DNA of 64,000 nucleotides from CAVQBP01 sp963740945 (lineage in GTDB: Bacteria; Bacteroidota; Ignavibacteria; Ignavibacteriales; Ignavibacteriaceae): assembly GCA_963740945.1 (NCBI GenBank), contig CAVUGE010000034.1, positions 82,939 to 146,938 on the forward strand, read 5' to 3'. The notes under the pieces were generated by a model, which worked only from the letters and a program-made list of their open reading frames with translations, was not told where the DNA came from and made no database searches. The translations under genes and the position numbers were made by a program. Below, in pieces: positions 7,357 to 15,371 of the stretch. How positions within the stretch are numbered: the stretch's first letter is position 1; each line of letters begins with the position of its first letter.

Positions 7357-8415
7357 TTATTCAGCCTTCTGATAGTTTCTGAATGATCTGTATTTTCTAA
7401 AAAGCCCCATATTTAATTTCGGTTCTTTATTCAGTTTGTATATCTTTGTTTCAGGTTGTTCCATTATAAGTTTCTTCCCTATCTCCGAAATATTATAAGC
7501 GGATTTACCATTATTTTGAATTGGAATTAATTGCTTCAATTGCTCGATATCAAATTCCGAATGAACTTCTTTGCCCAATGCAAGCCCGACATAAACAACA
7601 CTGGAAAATCTTGTTAGAAGAATATCGCAATTAGCAACCATATGTTCCGTATTACCTTTTGTATATATTAATGAACCGGGCGCATAAGCATTTATCTCTT
7701 TAACAGCACGTTCAAATTTTTCATTAGGATGCAGCTTAAATACTAATTTTTTATTTCCAGCCAATTCTTTTGCGTATTCAATAAACTTTTTCCTGTTTTC
7801 ATACTTAAAAGTTTCCCGGGAATCAGAAGTTGCAGTAAGGAGATAATTTTTGTAAGGAAAATTATTATTTAAATATTCTTTACAGTTATCAAAATTTGGT
7901 ATGCCCGTAACTTCGATTTTATCGGGAGATACCCCTTTCTTAATAAATAAATCACGGTACCCCTCAGAAGCCACACAAAATTTATCATAAGAATCTGAGA
8001 GACCGGTAGTTGAAGTGCTCGCGAGATATCTCGGAAGTTTTAATTTCTTAACCAGGTGATACATTAAATTTTCGGGATCTGTCATCCCTTCCTGTACAAG
8101 AATTACCTTCGAATTTAAGATATTTTTGGGTACAATTAAATCACTGCACGTATATACGAGGTCATATTTTCTTTGTCTGCCTTCAAAATCAATTTCAAGC
8201 TTATTTTGTTCAAGATATTCTATAGTTTTTTCTCTGAATTGACCCCCTAAAATGCTAAAATCTAAAAGCTTTATATTTGATAGGATTCTTTTAAAGCCGT
8301 CGCTATAAAAAGGAGTAAAATAACAGTTATAACCTAAAAGATGCATTGAAATCTTATGCATCATCTTCGTTTGATTGATAGAGCCGCAAATAAATAGAAT
8401 TTTAGGTTCAGACAT
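7357..8415 (-). CDS. GT-B-like transferase, CDP-glycerol transferase / polysialyltransferase-like
   Basis: 352 aa, first gene of the operon as seen here. The C-terminal half shows the nucleotide-binding Rossmann pattern of the CDP-glycerol glycerophosphotransferase/UDP-GlcNAc 2-epimerase-type GT-B fold: KKLVFKLHPNEKF (HPNE), ANCDILLTRFSSVVYVGLALGKEV (an acidic 'CD.LLTR.SS' motif followed by the acceptor-side helix). N-terminal half IDFEGRQRKYDLVYTCSDL is less conserved. I infer transfer of the CMP-activated ulosonic acid, or of a related glycan unit, to a surface carrier. No membrane segment or signal peptide. Its start faces the plus-strand LD-carboxypeptidase gene across a 319-base AT-rich divergent region. 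Confidence 0.55.
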   Translation of the reverse strand: MSEPKILFICGSINQTKMMHKISMHLLGYNCYFTPFYSDGFKRILSNIKLLDFSILGGQFREKTIEYLEQNKLEIDFEGRQRKYDLVYTCSDLIVPKNILNSKVILVQEGMTDPENLMYHLVKKLKLPRYLASTSTTGLSDSYDKFCVASEGYRDLFIKKGVSPDKIEVTGIPNFDNCKEYLNNNFPYKNYLLTATSDSRETFKYENRKKFIEYAKELAGNKKLVFKLHPNEKFERAVKEINAYAPGSLIYTKGNTEHMVANCDILLTRFSSVVYVGLALGKEVHSEFDIEQLKQLIPIQNNGKSAYNISEIGKKLIMEQPETKIYKLNKEPKLNMGLFRKYRSFRNYQKAE

Positions 8416-8734
8416 AAAGTGATGGAATAGTTTGATGAAATTAAAACATAAAAATAAAAGTTTAAAATCCTTTCTATGTTAAGCTAATGTTAAGTTTGAA
8501 TACTTTAATTGAAAAAAATGCTTTCAAAACAATGAATGTCTTAAAGTTATTATTTTTAAAAAAATAAAACAAATAAATAACCCGATAGGTTCATAGAATG
8601 TGATGTATTACTATAAATATTTGTTTTTTAAATACTTATTTCCTAATAAAATCCTTTTAACACGATAATTGTTATTTGTTTCAATTAAATGTAATTCTTA
8701 AATTCGAGTTATAATTACAAATTATAGAGTAAAG
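8416..8734. other. Divergent AT-rich intergenic region
   Basis: Very AT-rich 319 bases between two divergent genes. It must hold promoters for both directions. TATAAT at 8710-8715 lies 20 bases before the start of the LD-carboxypeptidase gene, but no good upstream box stands at the right distance. No repeat, ORF or stable hairpin seen. Confidence 0.4.
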
Positions 8735-9676
8735 ATGAAGATTATTAAACCTAAAAGACTTGTTAAAGGTGATCTAATTGGAGTAATATCACCTGCATCG
8801 TCAACCGACGATATTATCAAAGTTGAAGAGGGAGTAAGATATTTAGAAAGTGTTGGTTATAGAGTTGAAGTTGGAAAAAATGTAGGGAAATATCATGGAT
8901 ATTTAGCAGGAGAAGATAATTTAAGGTTGAACGATCTTCATTATATGTTTAACAAGAAAGAAGTTAAAGCTATAATGTGTGTTAGAGGCGGTTACGGATC
9001 ACCGCGTTTGCTGGACAAGATTGATTATAAACTTATAAGAAATAATCCTAAAATTTTTGTAGGATATAGTGATATAACAGCATTAAATATGGCTTTTTAT
9101 CATAAAACCGGATTGGTTACGTTTAACGGTCCAATGGTATCGGTTGATTTCAGTATAGAAGTAAGCAGATTTTCAGAAGAAAACTTCTGGAGAATTTTAA
9201 CATCATCTAAAAAGATTGGAAGGTTGACGCTTCCGGGAGAGGAAAAATTATTCCAATTGTCCAAAGGCAATGCAACAGGCAGAATATTAGGCGGAAATCT
9301 TGCTCTTTTAACTTCAGTACAGGGGACAGATTTTTTTCCGGATATGAAAGATAAAATTTTATTTTTGGAAGATATCGGAGAATTGCCTTTCAGAATTGAT
9401 AGAATGCTTAATCAGCTAAGACTTGCCGGAGTTTTTAATAAAATAAGCGGAATAATATTAGGAGCATTTATAGATTGTAATGAAACGGATCCATTAAAGA
9501 AAACATTAAGTCTGGGGGAAGTTGTTGACGATTATTTGAGCAAACTAAAAATTCCCGTTATTTATAATTTTCCAAACGGACATATAAAAAATATGATAAC
9601 CATTCCCAACGGGATAAAAATTAAAATGAATGCATCCAGGGGCTTTATTGAATATATGGAAGGGGGGGTAACTTGA
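8735..9676 (+). CDS. LD-carboxypeptidase (peptidase family S66)
   Basis: 313 aa, full length for the family. S66 serine peptidases cut the L-Lys/mDap-D-Ala bond of muropeptides during cell-wall recycling; MccF relatives cleave microcin C. Catalytic triad visible: nucleophile Ser112 in the elbow VGYSDITALN, Glu in FLEDIGELPFRIDRML, and His in NFPNGHIKNM; also VRGGYGSPRLL at 83-93. No signal peptide, so it acts in the cytoplasm. It is alone on its strand; what follows is a receiver gene on the other strand. Confidence 0.93.
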   Translation: MKIIKPKRLVKGDLIGVISPASSTDDIIKVEEGVRYLESVGYRVEVGKNVGKYHGYLAGEDNLRLNDLHYMFNKKEVKAIMCVRGGYGSPRLLDKIDYKLIRNNPKIFVGYSDITALNMAFYHKTGLVTFNGPMVSVDFSIEVSRFSEENFWRILTSSKKIGRLTLPGEEKLFQLSKGNATGRILGGNLALLTSVQGTDFFPDMKDKILFLEDIGELPFRIDRMLNQLRLAGVFNKISGIILGAFIDCNETDPLKKTLSLGEVVDDYLSKLKIPVIYNFPNGHIKNMITIPNGIKIKMNASRGFIEYMEGGVT

Positions 9677-9759
9677 AACTAACCAAAGATACTCTTTATA
9701 GTGTTCCGGATTCAACCGTAGGTTGGAGAATTGATTGGTGGTATAAACAGATAATTTAA
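9673..9759 (+). CDS. Possible 28-aa ORF after the LD-carboxypeptidase gene
   Basis: A TTG overlapping the stop of the upstream gene, preceded by a G-run that could serve as ribosome binding site, opens a 28-codon frame (MKLTKDTLYSVPD..., ending WWYKQII). Composition with three Trp residues is not typical of random AT-rich DNA, so it may be a short peptide or the stub of a lost gene. Nothing similar is recognised. Confidence 0.2.
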   Translation: MKLTKDTLYSVPDSTVGWRIDWWYKQII

Positions 9760-10121
9760 GTTTCCGGAATATTTTTTAATAAAAAGAGCAGTTCATTTTT
9801 TGAAAACGGTTTGGAGATATAATCAGTAAACCCGCTATTAAGGAATCTCTCCCTATCGACTGCCATTGCATATGCAGTAACCGCAATTACTGGTGTCCCT
9901 TTAAATTCCGGATTTTTTCTAATCCTGTTTAAAACATCTAACCCGGTCATTCCAATTCCAAGATCAATATCCAATAATATAACTGAATATTCCTTCTCGG
10001 ATATCATTCTCAGCGCTGTTGTGCCATCGATTGCATGGTCAACTTCGTACCCATCCTTTAAGTAATGCATTATTACCTTCACTGATGGAATATCATCTTC
10101 AACTAATAAAGCTTTTATCAT
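9756..10121 (-). CDS. Single-domain response regulator (receiver only)
   Basis: 121 aa from the ATG at 10121 (MIKALLVEDD); the longer frame from 10169 adds 16 residues with no receiver homology. CheY-like: acidic pair Glu8/Asp9/Asp10, phosphoacceptor Asp51 in ILLDIDLG, Thr82 in AVTAYAM, Lys104 in YISKPFSKNE. No output domain, so it should act through a partner protein. The nearest kinase is the PAS/GAF histidine kinase some 0.5 kb upstream on the same strand, a plausible but unproven partner. Confidence 0.92.
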   Translation of the reverse strand: MIKALLVEDDIPSVKVIMHYLKDGYEVDHAIDGTTALRMISEKEYSVILLDIDLGIGMTGLDVLNRIRKNPEFKGTPVIAVTAYAMAVDRERFLNSGFTDYISKPFSKNELLFLLKNIPET

Positions 10122-10396
10122 TTTTTTATAGTTGATGGAATTTATAATTTTAGCAAAGAGCCGGGTCATTAATTGAAGTCAGCTCTTTAAAAAATGAAGA
10201 TTAAAAAACTAAAGCAAATGTAAGTCAATAATTAAATCATATTTCCGCAAACATAAAAAAACATTAATATATTAATGTTTCAATCATCTACCTCAATATA
10301 AAAAAATATTAAATGTCAAAATATACCGGGGTTAAAAAAAATATTGCTCATGTGATCTGGGGGGTAGAATGACTAATGCTCAGGAATGACCATAAG

Positions 10397-10519
10397 TTAA
10401 CCGAATAATTGTCGAAACCTTATATAATCAATTATTGTAATACTTGAACCGTTAAGCTCAATTAATCCTTCTCTCTTAAAGAATAGTAATGTTTTTGAGG
10501 AAGCTGCTTTTATTAATAA
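10397..10519 (-). pseudogene. C-terminal remnant of a Crp/Fnr-type regulator
   Basis: An open stretch of 40 codons with no start reads ...SSKTLLFFKREGLIELNGSSITIIDYIRFRQLFG then stop. That matches in layout the last part of the Crp/Fnr winged helix (recognition helix end, 'KxEGLIEL.G..I.I.D...L'). The upstream sensor domain is gone. A second, different remnant of the same kind lies at 13247-13345 on the far side of the kinase gene. Family call is by eye only. Confidence 0.45.
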
Positions 10520-10604
10520 TTAGTTTTTTAAATCTGTTTTGTCTTTCATAATTATCATTATATATTTCTTCATCTGTATATATTACCATATATAATCTCC
10601 TCAT
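10476..10604 (-). CDS. Possible 42-aa ORF downstream of the histidine kinase gene
   Basis: ATG at 10604 preceded by GGAGATAA gives 42 residues (starts MRRLYMVIYTDEE, ends SSFLKNITIL), 34 bases after the kinase stop. It overlaps the Crp/Fnr remnant in another frame. Not recognised; it may be chance. The rest of the 10122-10638 gap is AT-rich with no further feature seen. Confidence 0.2.
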   Translation of the reverse strand: MRRLYMVIYTDEEIYNDNYERQNRFKKLIINKSSFLKNITIL

Positions 10605-10638
10605 TTATCTCCGGAAAGAGCAAAACCCGTAACTGCTA

Positions 10639-13038
10639 CTAAAGGTTTTCCTGTTCAAAAGGGAAATATAAAGTAAAGCTGGATCCCTTACTGATTTCAC
10701 TTTCTACACTAAGTTTTCCACCCATTATTTCGGTATATTTCTTTACCAAAGTCAATCCAAGGCCGGTACCTTCATGATGTCTTGCAAATCCTTCGCTCAC
10801 CTGTCTGAAAGGCTCAAAAATCAAGTCAAATTTGTCTTCCGGGATACCAATGCCGGTATCATGAACTATGATCTTTACATAACCGGAATCGTCATTTATT
10901 TCTTTAGTAACCCGAATTGTAATTTCCCCTGATTCCGTAAATTTTATCGCGTTACTTAATAGATTATTTATTGTGCTAATGAATAGATCTTCGTCTAAAT
11001 TTAGAACAATATTTTCTTCAGGTATATCCTGATTAATGTAAAGATTTTTTTTATTTGCTTCAGGCTTAAACGTTTCTATTGATTTTTTAATGACCTCATT
11101 AATAATAATATCTTTATTATACAGGGTCATATTATCGGCTTCTATTTTTGAGATATCTAAAATTTGATTTAGAGTCCGCAGTAAGCGTTTGGTACTTTCT
11201 TCAAAGAGATTGGTAAAAGCATGAACCTCTTCGATAGATTCAGATTCTTTTAATAATTCAAATGTACCCATAATCCCTACCATAGGAGTTCTTAATTCGT
11301 GACTCATATTAGCAAGGAAATTGGTTTTCAATTTATTCATTTCTTCAGCTTTTTCTTTTGCAACAATTATTTCTTTTTCCGCTTTTTTCCTTTCTGTAAT
11401 GTCCTGTATTTGGGTGATAAAATATAATGGAGAGTCATTTTTATCACGCAGTAAAGACGAATTCAGCAGTACCCATATTTCCTGGCCTGACTTATGGAAA
11501 TAACGTTTTTCTCTTATATAAATATTAATCTTTTTAGCCATCATTAGCCTAATCTGTTCTAAATCTAAATTAATATCATCAGGGTGTGTAATTTCCCTAA
11601 TATGTATTTTCAGCAGTTCATCTTTTGTATATCCAAGGATCTCACTTAAGGCAGGATTAACCCTAAGATAATTACCTTTGGGACTAACAAGAGCCATTCC
11701 AATTGATGCATATTCAAATGCATTAAAAAATCTTTTTTCACTTTCTATTAATTTGGTTTCCGCAAGTGTCCTCATCCTTTCGGCTTCAAATGTCTCCAGG
11801 GCGAAAGAGACATCCTGAACCATTTCGTTTAAAAGTAAAATCTCCTTTTCCTCAAAGAAGTCTTTCTCACCCGAAAACAGGCTGAATACTCCTATGACTT
11901 TATCAAATACTTTTATAGGGAAAATCATGGCTGAGTTAAATTCGTACTGAAGAGAAGACTCATATAGCAATTTATTATTCTTAAATTCCTCCTTGATATT
12001 ATTAAAAATTAAATAGTTATTTGACCGAATAACTTTCACGGCATGATCATAAAAGAAAATCAATGGATTGGAGAAATTTTCCTTACGTATTTCATCATTA
12101 ACAGAAGATGAAATTATTTTAAGTTCACCGGAATTTTCATCGTGAATTGCAAAGGAAGCAATTTTGAATTGTCCTTCTTCAACTGCTATTTTTGCTGCAG
12201 TATCTATGAGCAGCTGCTCTTCTTTAATGTGGATGATGGACTGATTTATGCTGCTTAATACTCTGTATATCCTGTTTAGCTGAGAAATTTCATGCTGAGC
12301 AATCTTATCATGAGTAATATCGGTGGAGAGGATAAGAATCCCTTCCGGTACCGGTTCTATTTTAAGATAAAACCAGCTTTTTTTCCCATCCGGATAAGTA
12401 AACTCATTTTCAATGCTGCTGGAAACCCGATTCCTTAAACAATTATTAAGTACCTTAAATAATTCAGTATTTTCAATACCGGGATATTTTTCTGTCATAG
12501 TGTGGTTTAATAATTCTTCATAAGTTGTATGCCCGTGTAAGGCAGCAGCTTCGTTAATATAGAGATATCTCCAATCAAAAGAGATAATTTGAAAACCTTC
12601 CTGCATATTATCCAAAGTGCTTCTATATCTTTCTTCGGATTCTTTAAGTGCTGTTTCGGTTTTCATTTTTTCAGTGACATCATTTACAGTAACAAGCCTG
12701 GCTTTCCTGTTATTAAAATTTATTTTATGAGATAATATTTCAACATTTATAATAGTCCCGTCCTTCTTAATATGTCTCCAGCCTGCAGACCATTGGTATG
12801 TATCGGATTCTCCTCTAATGTTTTTCAAAAGCAATTCAGCATCTTCAGGTGGTCCGATATCCAGCAGAGTCATCTTATTGAATTCTTCGTTAGAATAACC
12901 ATACTTTAGCACAGCAGCATCGTTGACGGCTAAAAATTTTAAAGTTTCCAGGTCATATATCCACATTGGAAAGGGATTGAATTCAAAAAGAATTTTATAT
13001 TGTCCTACTTGAATAGGATTATCATCATTTAACGGCAT
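10639..13038 (-). CDS. Multi-sensor histidine kinase (PAS-PAS-GAF-PAS-HisKA-HATPase)
   Basis: 799 aa, soluble (no membrane segment or signal peptide). Order by eye: PAS about 10-125, ending VTVNDVTEKMKTE; PAS about 137-245; GAF about 260-410 (FSLFSGEKDFFEEKE); PAS/PAC about 425-555, ending FITQIQDITERKKAEKE; HisKA with His580 in NMSHELRTP; HATPase_c with N box NLLSNAIKFTE, G1 DTGIGIPEDKF, FEPFRQ and G2 GTGLGLTLVKKY. It senses cytoplasmic signals and should phosphorylate a response regulator; the single-domain receiver at 9756-10121 is the obvious candidate. No HAMP and no receiver attached. Confidence 0.95.
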   Translation of the reverse strand: MPLNDDNPIQVGQYKILFEFNPFPMWIYDLETLKFLAVNDAAVLKYGYSNEEFNKMTLLDIGPPEDAELLLKNIRGESDTYQWSAGWRHIKKDGTIINVEILSHKINFNNRKARLVTVNDVTEKMKTETALKESEERYRSTLDNMQEGFQIISFDWRYLYINEAAALHGHTTYEELLNHTMTEKYPGIENTELFKVLNNCLRNRVSSSIENEFTYPDGKKSWFYLKIEPVPEGILILSTDITHDKIAQHEISQLNRIYRVLSSINQSIIHIKEEQLLIDTAAKIAVEEGQFKIASFAIHDENSGELKIISSSVNDEIRKENFSNPLIFFYDHAVKVIRSNNYLIFNNIKEEFKNNKLLYESSLQYEFNSAMIFPIKVFDKVIGVFSLFSGEKDFFEEKEILLLNEMVQDVSFALETFEAERMRTLAETKLIESEKRFFNAFEYASIGMALVSPKGNYLRVNPALSEILGYTKDELLKIHIREITHPDDINLDLEQIRLMMAKKINIYIREKRYFHKSGQEIWVLLNSSLLRDKNDSPLYFITQIQDITERKKAEKEIIVAKEKAEEMNKLKTNFLANMSHELRTPMVGIMGTFELLKESESIEEVHAFTNLFEESTKRLLRTLNQILDISKIEADNMTLYNKDIIINEVIKKSIETFKPEANKKNLYINQDIPEENIVLNLDEDLFISTINNLLSNAIKFTESGEITIRVTKEINDDSGYVKIIVHDTGIGIPEDKFDLIFEPFRQVSEGFARHHEGTGLGLTLVKKYTEIMGGKLSVESEISKGSSFTLYFPFEQENL

Positions 13039-13246
13039 ATTGCATCAGCTATCGATGATTAAAAATTAATGAAGCTAAATAATGGAAATAAAATCTTTCC
13101 TGATTTAACAAATCAGATTTGAAGATGATGTTACAAGGTAATAACAAGATTAAAAGAAACCGTGGCATATTTACATCTAAATCTATTTTTATTCATGTCA
13201 TTGATTCATTTTTTCATATCTCTAACAAATAATGATACACCACGGC

Positions 13247-13345
13247 TCATAAAATTGTTATTCGAATAATTTGCGGAATTTTAGTATAATCAAGTATTAT
13301 AATCATTGACCCGTTAAATTCAATAAAACCTTTCTTTAACCAAAA
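13247..13345 (-). pseudogene. Second Crp/Fnr-type C-terminal remnant
   Basis: Minus-strand open stretch reading LKKGFIEFNGSMIIILDYTKIPQIIRITIL then stop, clearly related to the remnant at 10397-10519 (shared G-(L/F)-I-E-(L/F)-N-G-S...I-(I/L)-D-Y) and similar at the DNA level. No start, no sensor domain. It lies upstream of the kinase start. The two relics suggest that duplicated regulators once bracketed the kinase. Confidence 0.42.
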
Positions 13346-13679
13346 TCATCCCAATGCATAATATAAAACCTGATAAAATAAAGATACGTCTATAAAGATA
13401 GTTAATGAAGTGTTTTATCGCATAATAACATATCATAAATATTCTATGTGATTTAATCACTAGTTTGTTAAACCTAACAATTTGCACACCAATGGATTGC
13501 TTAAAAAAGTTTATTTTCATTTAGAGGTTTGGAAAATATATCTTATAGCCTTTTCTTTTATTGCTTTCTCATATGTAATTTCTCAATATAACACTTATTT
13601 CATGAAACTGTCATCTTATCTCTAACAAATATAATTCTAAATGTTACAAGATTAGTGCAAATAGTTACAATATTGATAG
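13346..13679. other. Intergenic AT-rich DNA before the 199-aa gene
   Basis: Part of a 717-base gap (13039-13755). Apart from the Crp/Fnr relic and the promoter-like site, it holds only AT-rich sequence. The phrase TCTCTAACAAAT occurs twice (about 13219 and 13618). A 66-codon minus frame (13320-13520) has no recognisable features and I do not accept it as a gene. Confidence 0.4.
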
Positions 13680-13707
13680 TTGAATTGTTTTGTATATACT
13701 AAATTTG
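13680..13707 (+). promoter_or_regulatory. Bacteroidota-type promoter candidate for the 199-aa gene
   Basis: TAAATTTG at 13700-13707 fits the Bacteroidota -7 consensus TAnnTTTG, with TTG at 13680-13682 near the expected -33 position. It lies 49 bases upstream of the ATG, with AAAGGAACC as a possible ribosome site just before the start. Consensus match only. Confidence 0.35.
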
Positions 13708-13755
13708 CTGGTGACACAATTCATAAATTTTTAAACTTATAAAAGGAACCAGCAT

Positions 13756-14355
13756 ATGGAAAAAACATCATCTAAAGCAGCGGATAAAAAAAAAGGCGAA
13801 CCGGTACAGTTTGATAAAAGAATTGTTAATTTCAATAAGTTTAAGCCGGATATTTCCGAAAAGGATTTTCAAAAAATATTATTGCCAATCAATGATATAG
13901 TATTCTGGCCATTTTCACCAATTGATACTCTAAGCTGCACTCGAACATTAGGAAAGGGCAGAACAAATATAACTATTATCAATCCTACCATTGTGCAGGT
14001 AGATGCCAATACTCCATATGCAGGATTCGATAAGCGAGTAACTCAATCCAGTAATCCTCTCATTCAGATACATTTTGACCCCGTAGCTTATGGAATCACT
14101 CACAATGCAACCTACGTAATCGAGTTTGTAATAGAAACATTTGGGCAGTCAACTTTTGAGCTTAATGGGTTTTCTCTTGCCGGTACTCTAGTAAATGCAG
14201 GGACTAAAATATTAAATGGACCTTCCAGGGTATCACTCGTTATTAATAATATGCCCCCTACAGTAACCTATGTTTATCTCGAACAGAGATCCGGCGGTGC
14301 ATGGAACTGGTATTCTACTAATATATCTTTCCCGCCATTAGTAATTAAAATATAA
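13756..14355 (+). CDS. Hypothetical 199-aa soluble protein, unrecognised
   Basis: Not recognised. 199 aa with a Lys/Asp-rich N-terminus (MEKTSSKAADKKKGEPVQFD), no signal peptide and no membrane segment. From about residue 45 the sequence alternates hydrophobic and polar residues (TNITIINPTIVQVDA, ATYVIEFVIETF, TVTYVYLEQRSGG), which suggests a beta-sandwich of about 150 residues. Only one Cys, no obvious catalytic motif. It has its own promoter-like site and stands alone, separated by 1 kb of decayed DNA from the exporter-glycosyltransferase island on the same strand. It could be a substrate or accessory protein of that island or an unrelated gene; nothing in the sequence decides. Confidence 0.6.
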   Translation: MEKTSSKAADKKKGEPVQFDKRIVNFNKFKPDISEKDFQKILLPINDIVFWPFSPIDTLSCTRTLGKGRTNITIINPTIVQVDANTPYAGFDKRVTQSSNPLIQIHFDPVAYGITHNATYVIEFVIETFGQSTFELNGFSLAGTLVNAGTKILNGPSRVSLVINNMPPTVTYVYLEQRSGGAWNWYSTNISFPPLVIKI

Positions 14356-14617
14356 GTTATAATCTAATAAGTATTAAAATAATATTTAGAAGAAGGAATA
14401 ATGAAGGATTGGAACTATAGATAACTTTATAGCTGCACTGTTACAAGCATTCCATAGTTCCTCCATTTTAATCCAATTAATTTTTCAATGTATTTACACT
14501 CAGATTTGGAAATCTGAGCTGTACATAATTTGAGTTAAAACAACTGTTATGATCAATTTTGAAAAGCTATTGCTTTTTTCAACTTCGTCTTTGTTCCTCT
14601 GCTTTAATGTCATCTAT

Positions 14618-14755
14618 TCATCTAAAAGCTATTACTTCTGTTCCGGAATCGGGCCCTCTTCTGTAAAATGATAAAACGTCGATAGTAGAGGTATCACCAT
14701 AACCACTTTTGTAAATAGAACGGGGATCAATTTCTTTTGCACGTTGGGTAAGAGT
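14618..14755 (-). pseudogene. Unidentified protein-coding remnant
   Basis: Minus-strand stretch open for about 45 codons and of protein-like composition: TLTQRAKEIDPRSIYKSGY, then GDTSTIDVLSFYRRGPDSG, ending TEVIAFR and stop. It has no start codon and a stop just upstream, so it looks like the last piece of a lost gene. Family unknown. It sits in the 14356-15371 gap. Confidence 0.35.
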
Positions 14756-14917
14756 GACTTAAAAAACAGTTTCAATATTGAGGTAAATAAATATTTTCGG
14801 TAGATTAAGGATAAAGGATTAAATGGAGTAAGTCTTTAATATTCAAGCAGAAATTGTATTTGATTCTCTTCGTTACGATTAGTTACTTTTCATTGAAACT
14901 TTGGATTAGTTACCTAG

Positions 14918-15052
14918 ATGGTTACACGAAATAGAAAGTCCCTTAAAATCAAAAAGCCCAAATGCTCATCATGTTCAGGCTTCTTAGTAGCGGGGGTAGG
15001 AACCAATACTACGGAATGGGAATTTCGCTTATTTTCTAGAGAAGTTTTATGA
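14918..15052 (+). CDS. Possible 44-aa ORF in the decayed region
   Basis: ATG at 14918 opens 44 codons: MVTRNRKSLKIKKPKCSSC, then SGFLVAGVGTNTTEWEF and a short end. The KKPKCSSC...(G)...EWEF order resembles the first half of a zinc ribbon with the second Cys pair lost. It could be a remnant or a small peptide of the island downstream. No convincing ribosome site. Confidence 0.22.
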   Translation: MVTRNRKSLKIKKPKCSSCSGFLVAGVGTNTTEWEFRLFSREVL

Positions 15053-15265
15053 TCAATAAATTTTCATAGCGGCAAATAGGATAGGCCTGACACTTTGAAA
15101 TGTATCCTATTCAAATTAATATCGAATTATTAAATTTGTTAAAAAACACATATGAATAATTAGAAAAAAAGTATCTTTTACGAGGGAATCTATTTCCGAT
15201 GAGTCAGGTGCAAGTTAAGCCTACGAATTGAAAGATATTTATTTAATTAACGAGAGAGTGAAGCA

Positions 15266-15305
15266 AAGACTGAAGGGTAGGGAAGGAATATCAGTCTTCA
15301 GTCTT
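15266..15305. promoter_or_regulatory. 10-bp inverted repeat upstream of the island
   Basis: AAGACTGAAG (15266-15275) and its exact reverse complement CTTCAGTCTT (15296-15305), 20 bases apart, 66 bases before the ABC exporter start. It could be an operator or a leader hairpin controlling the 15372-26257 gene series; no poly-T follows, so it is not a simple terminator. A weaker inverted pair (AATAGGATA/TATCCTATT, about 15075-15115) lies further upstream. Confidence 0.4.
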
Positions 15306-15371
15306 GATGATAAGAATAATAGGATTTTATTTGATTTCTATTCACTGTTAATCATTTTTTGAACCTAAGAG

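Noticed and set aside
13320..13520. 66-codon minus-strand ORF upstream of the histidine kinase
   Set aside because: No recognisable motif, AT-rich composition, overlaps the Crp/Fnr relic in another frame; probably chance.
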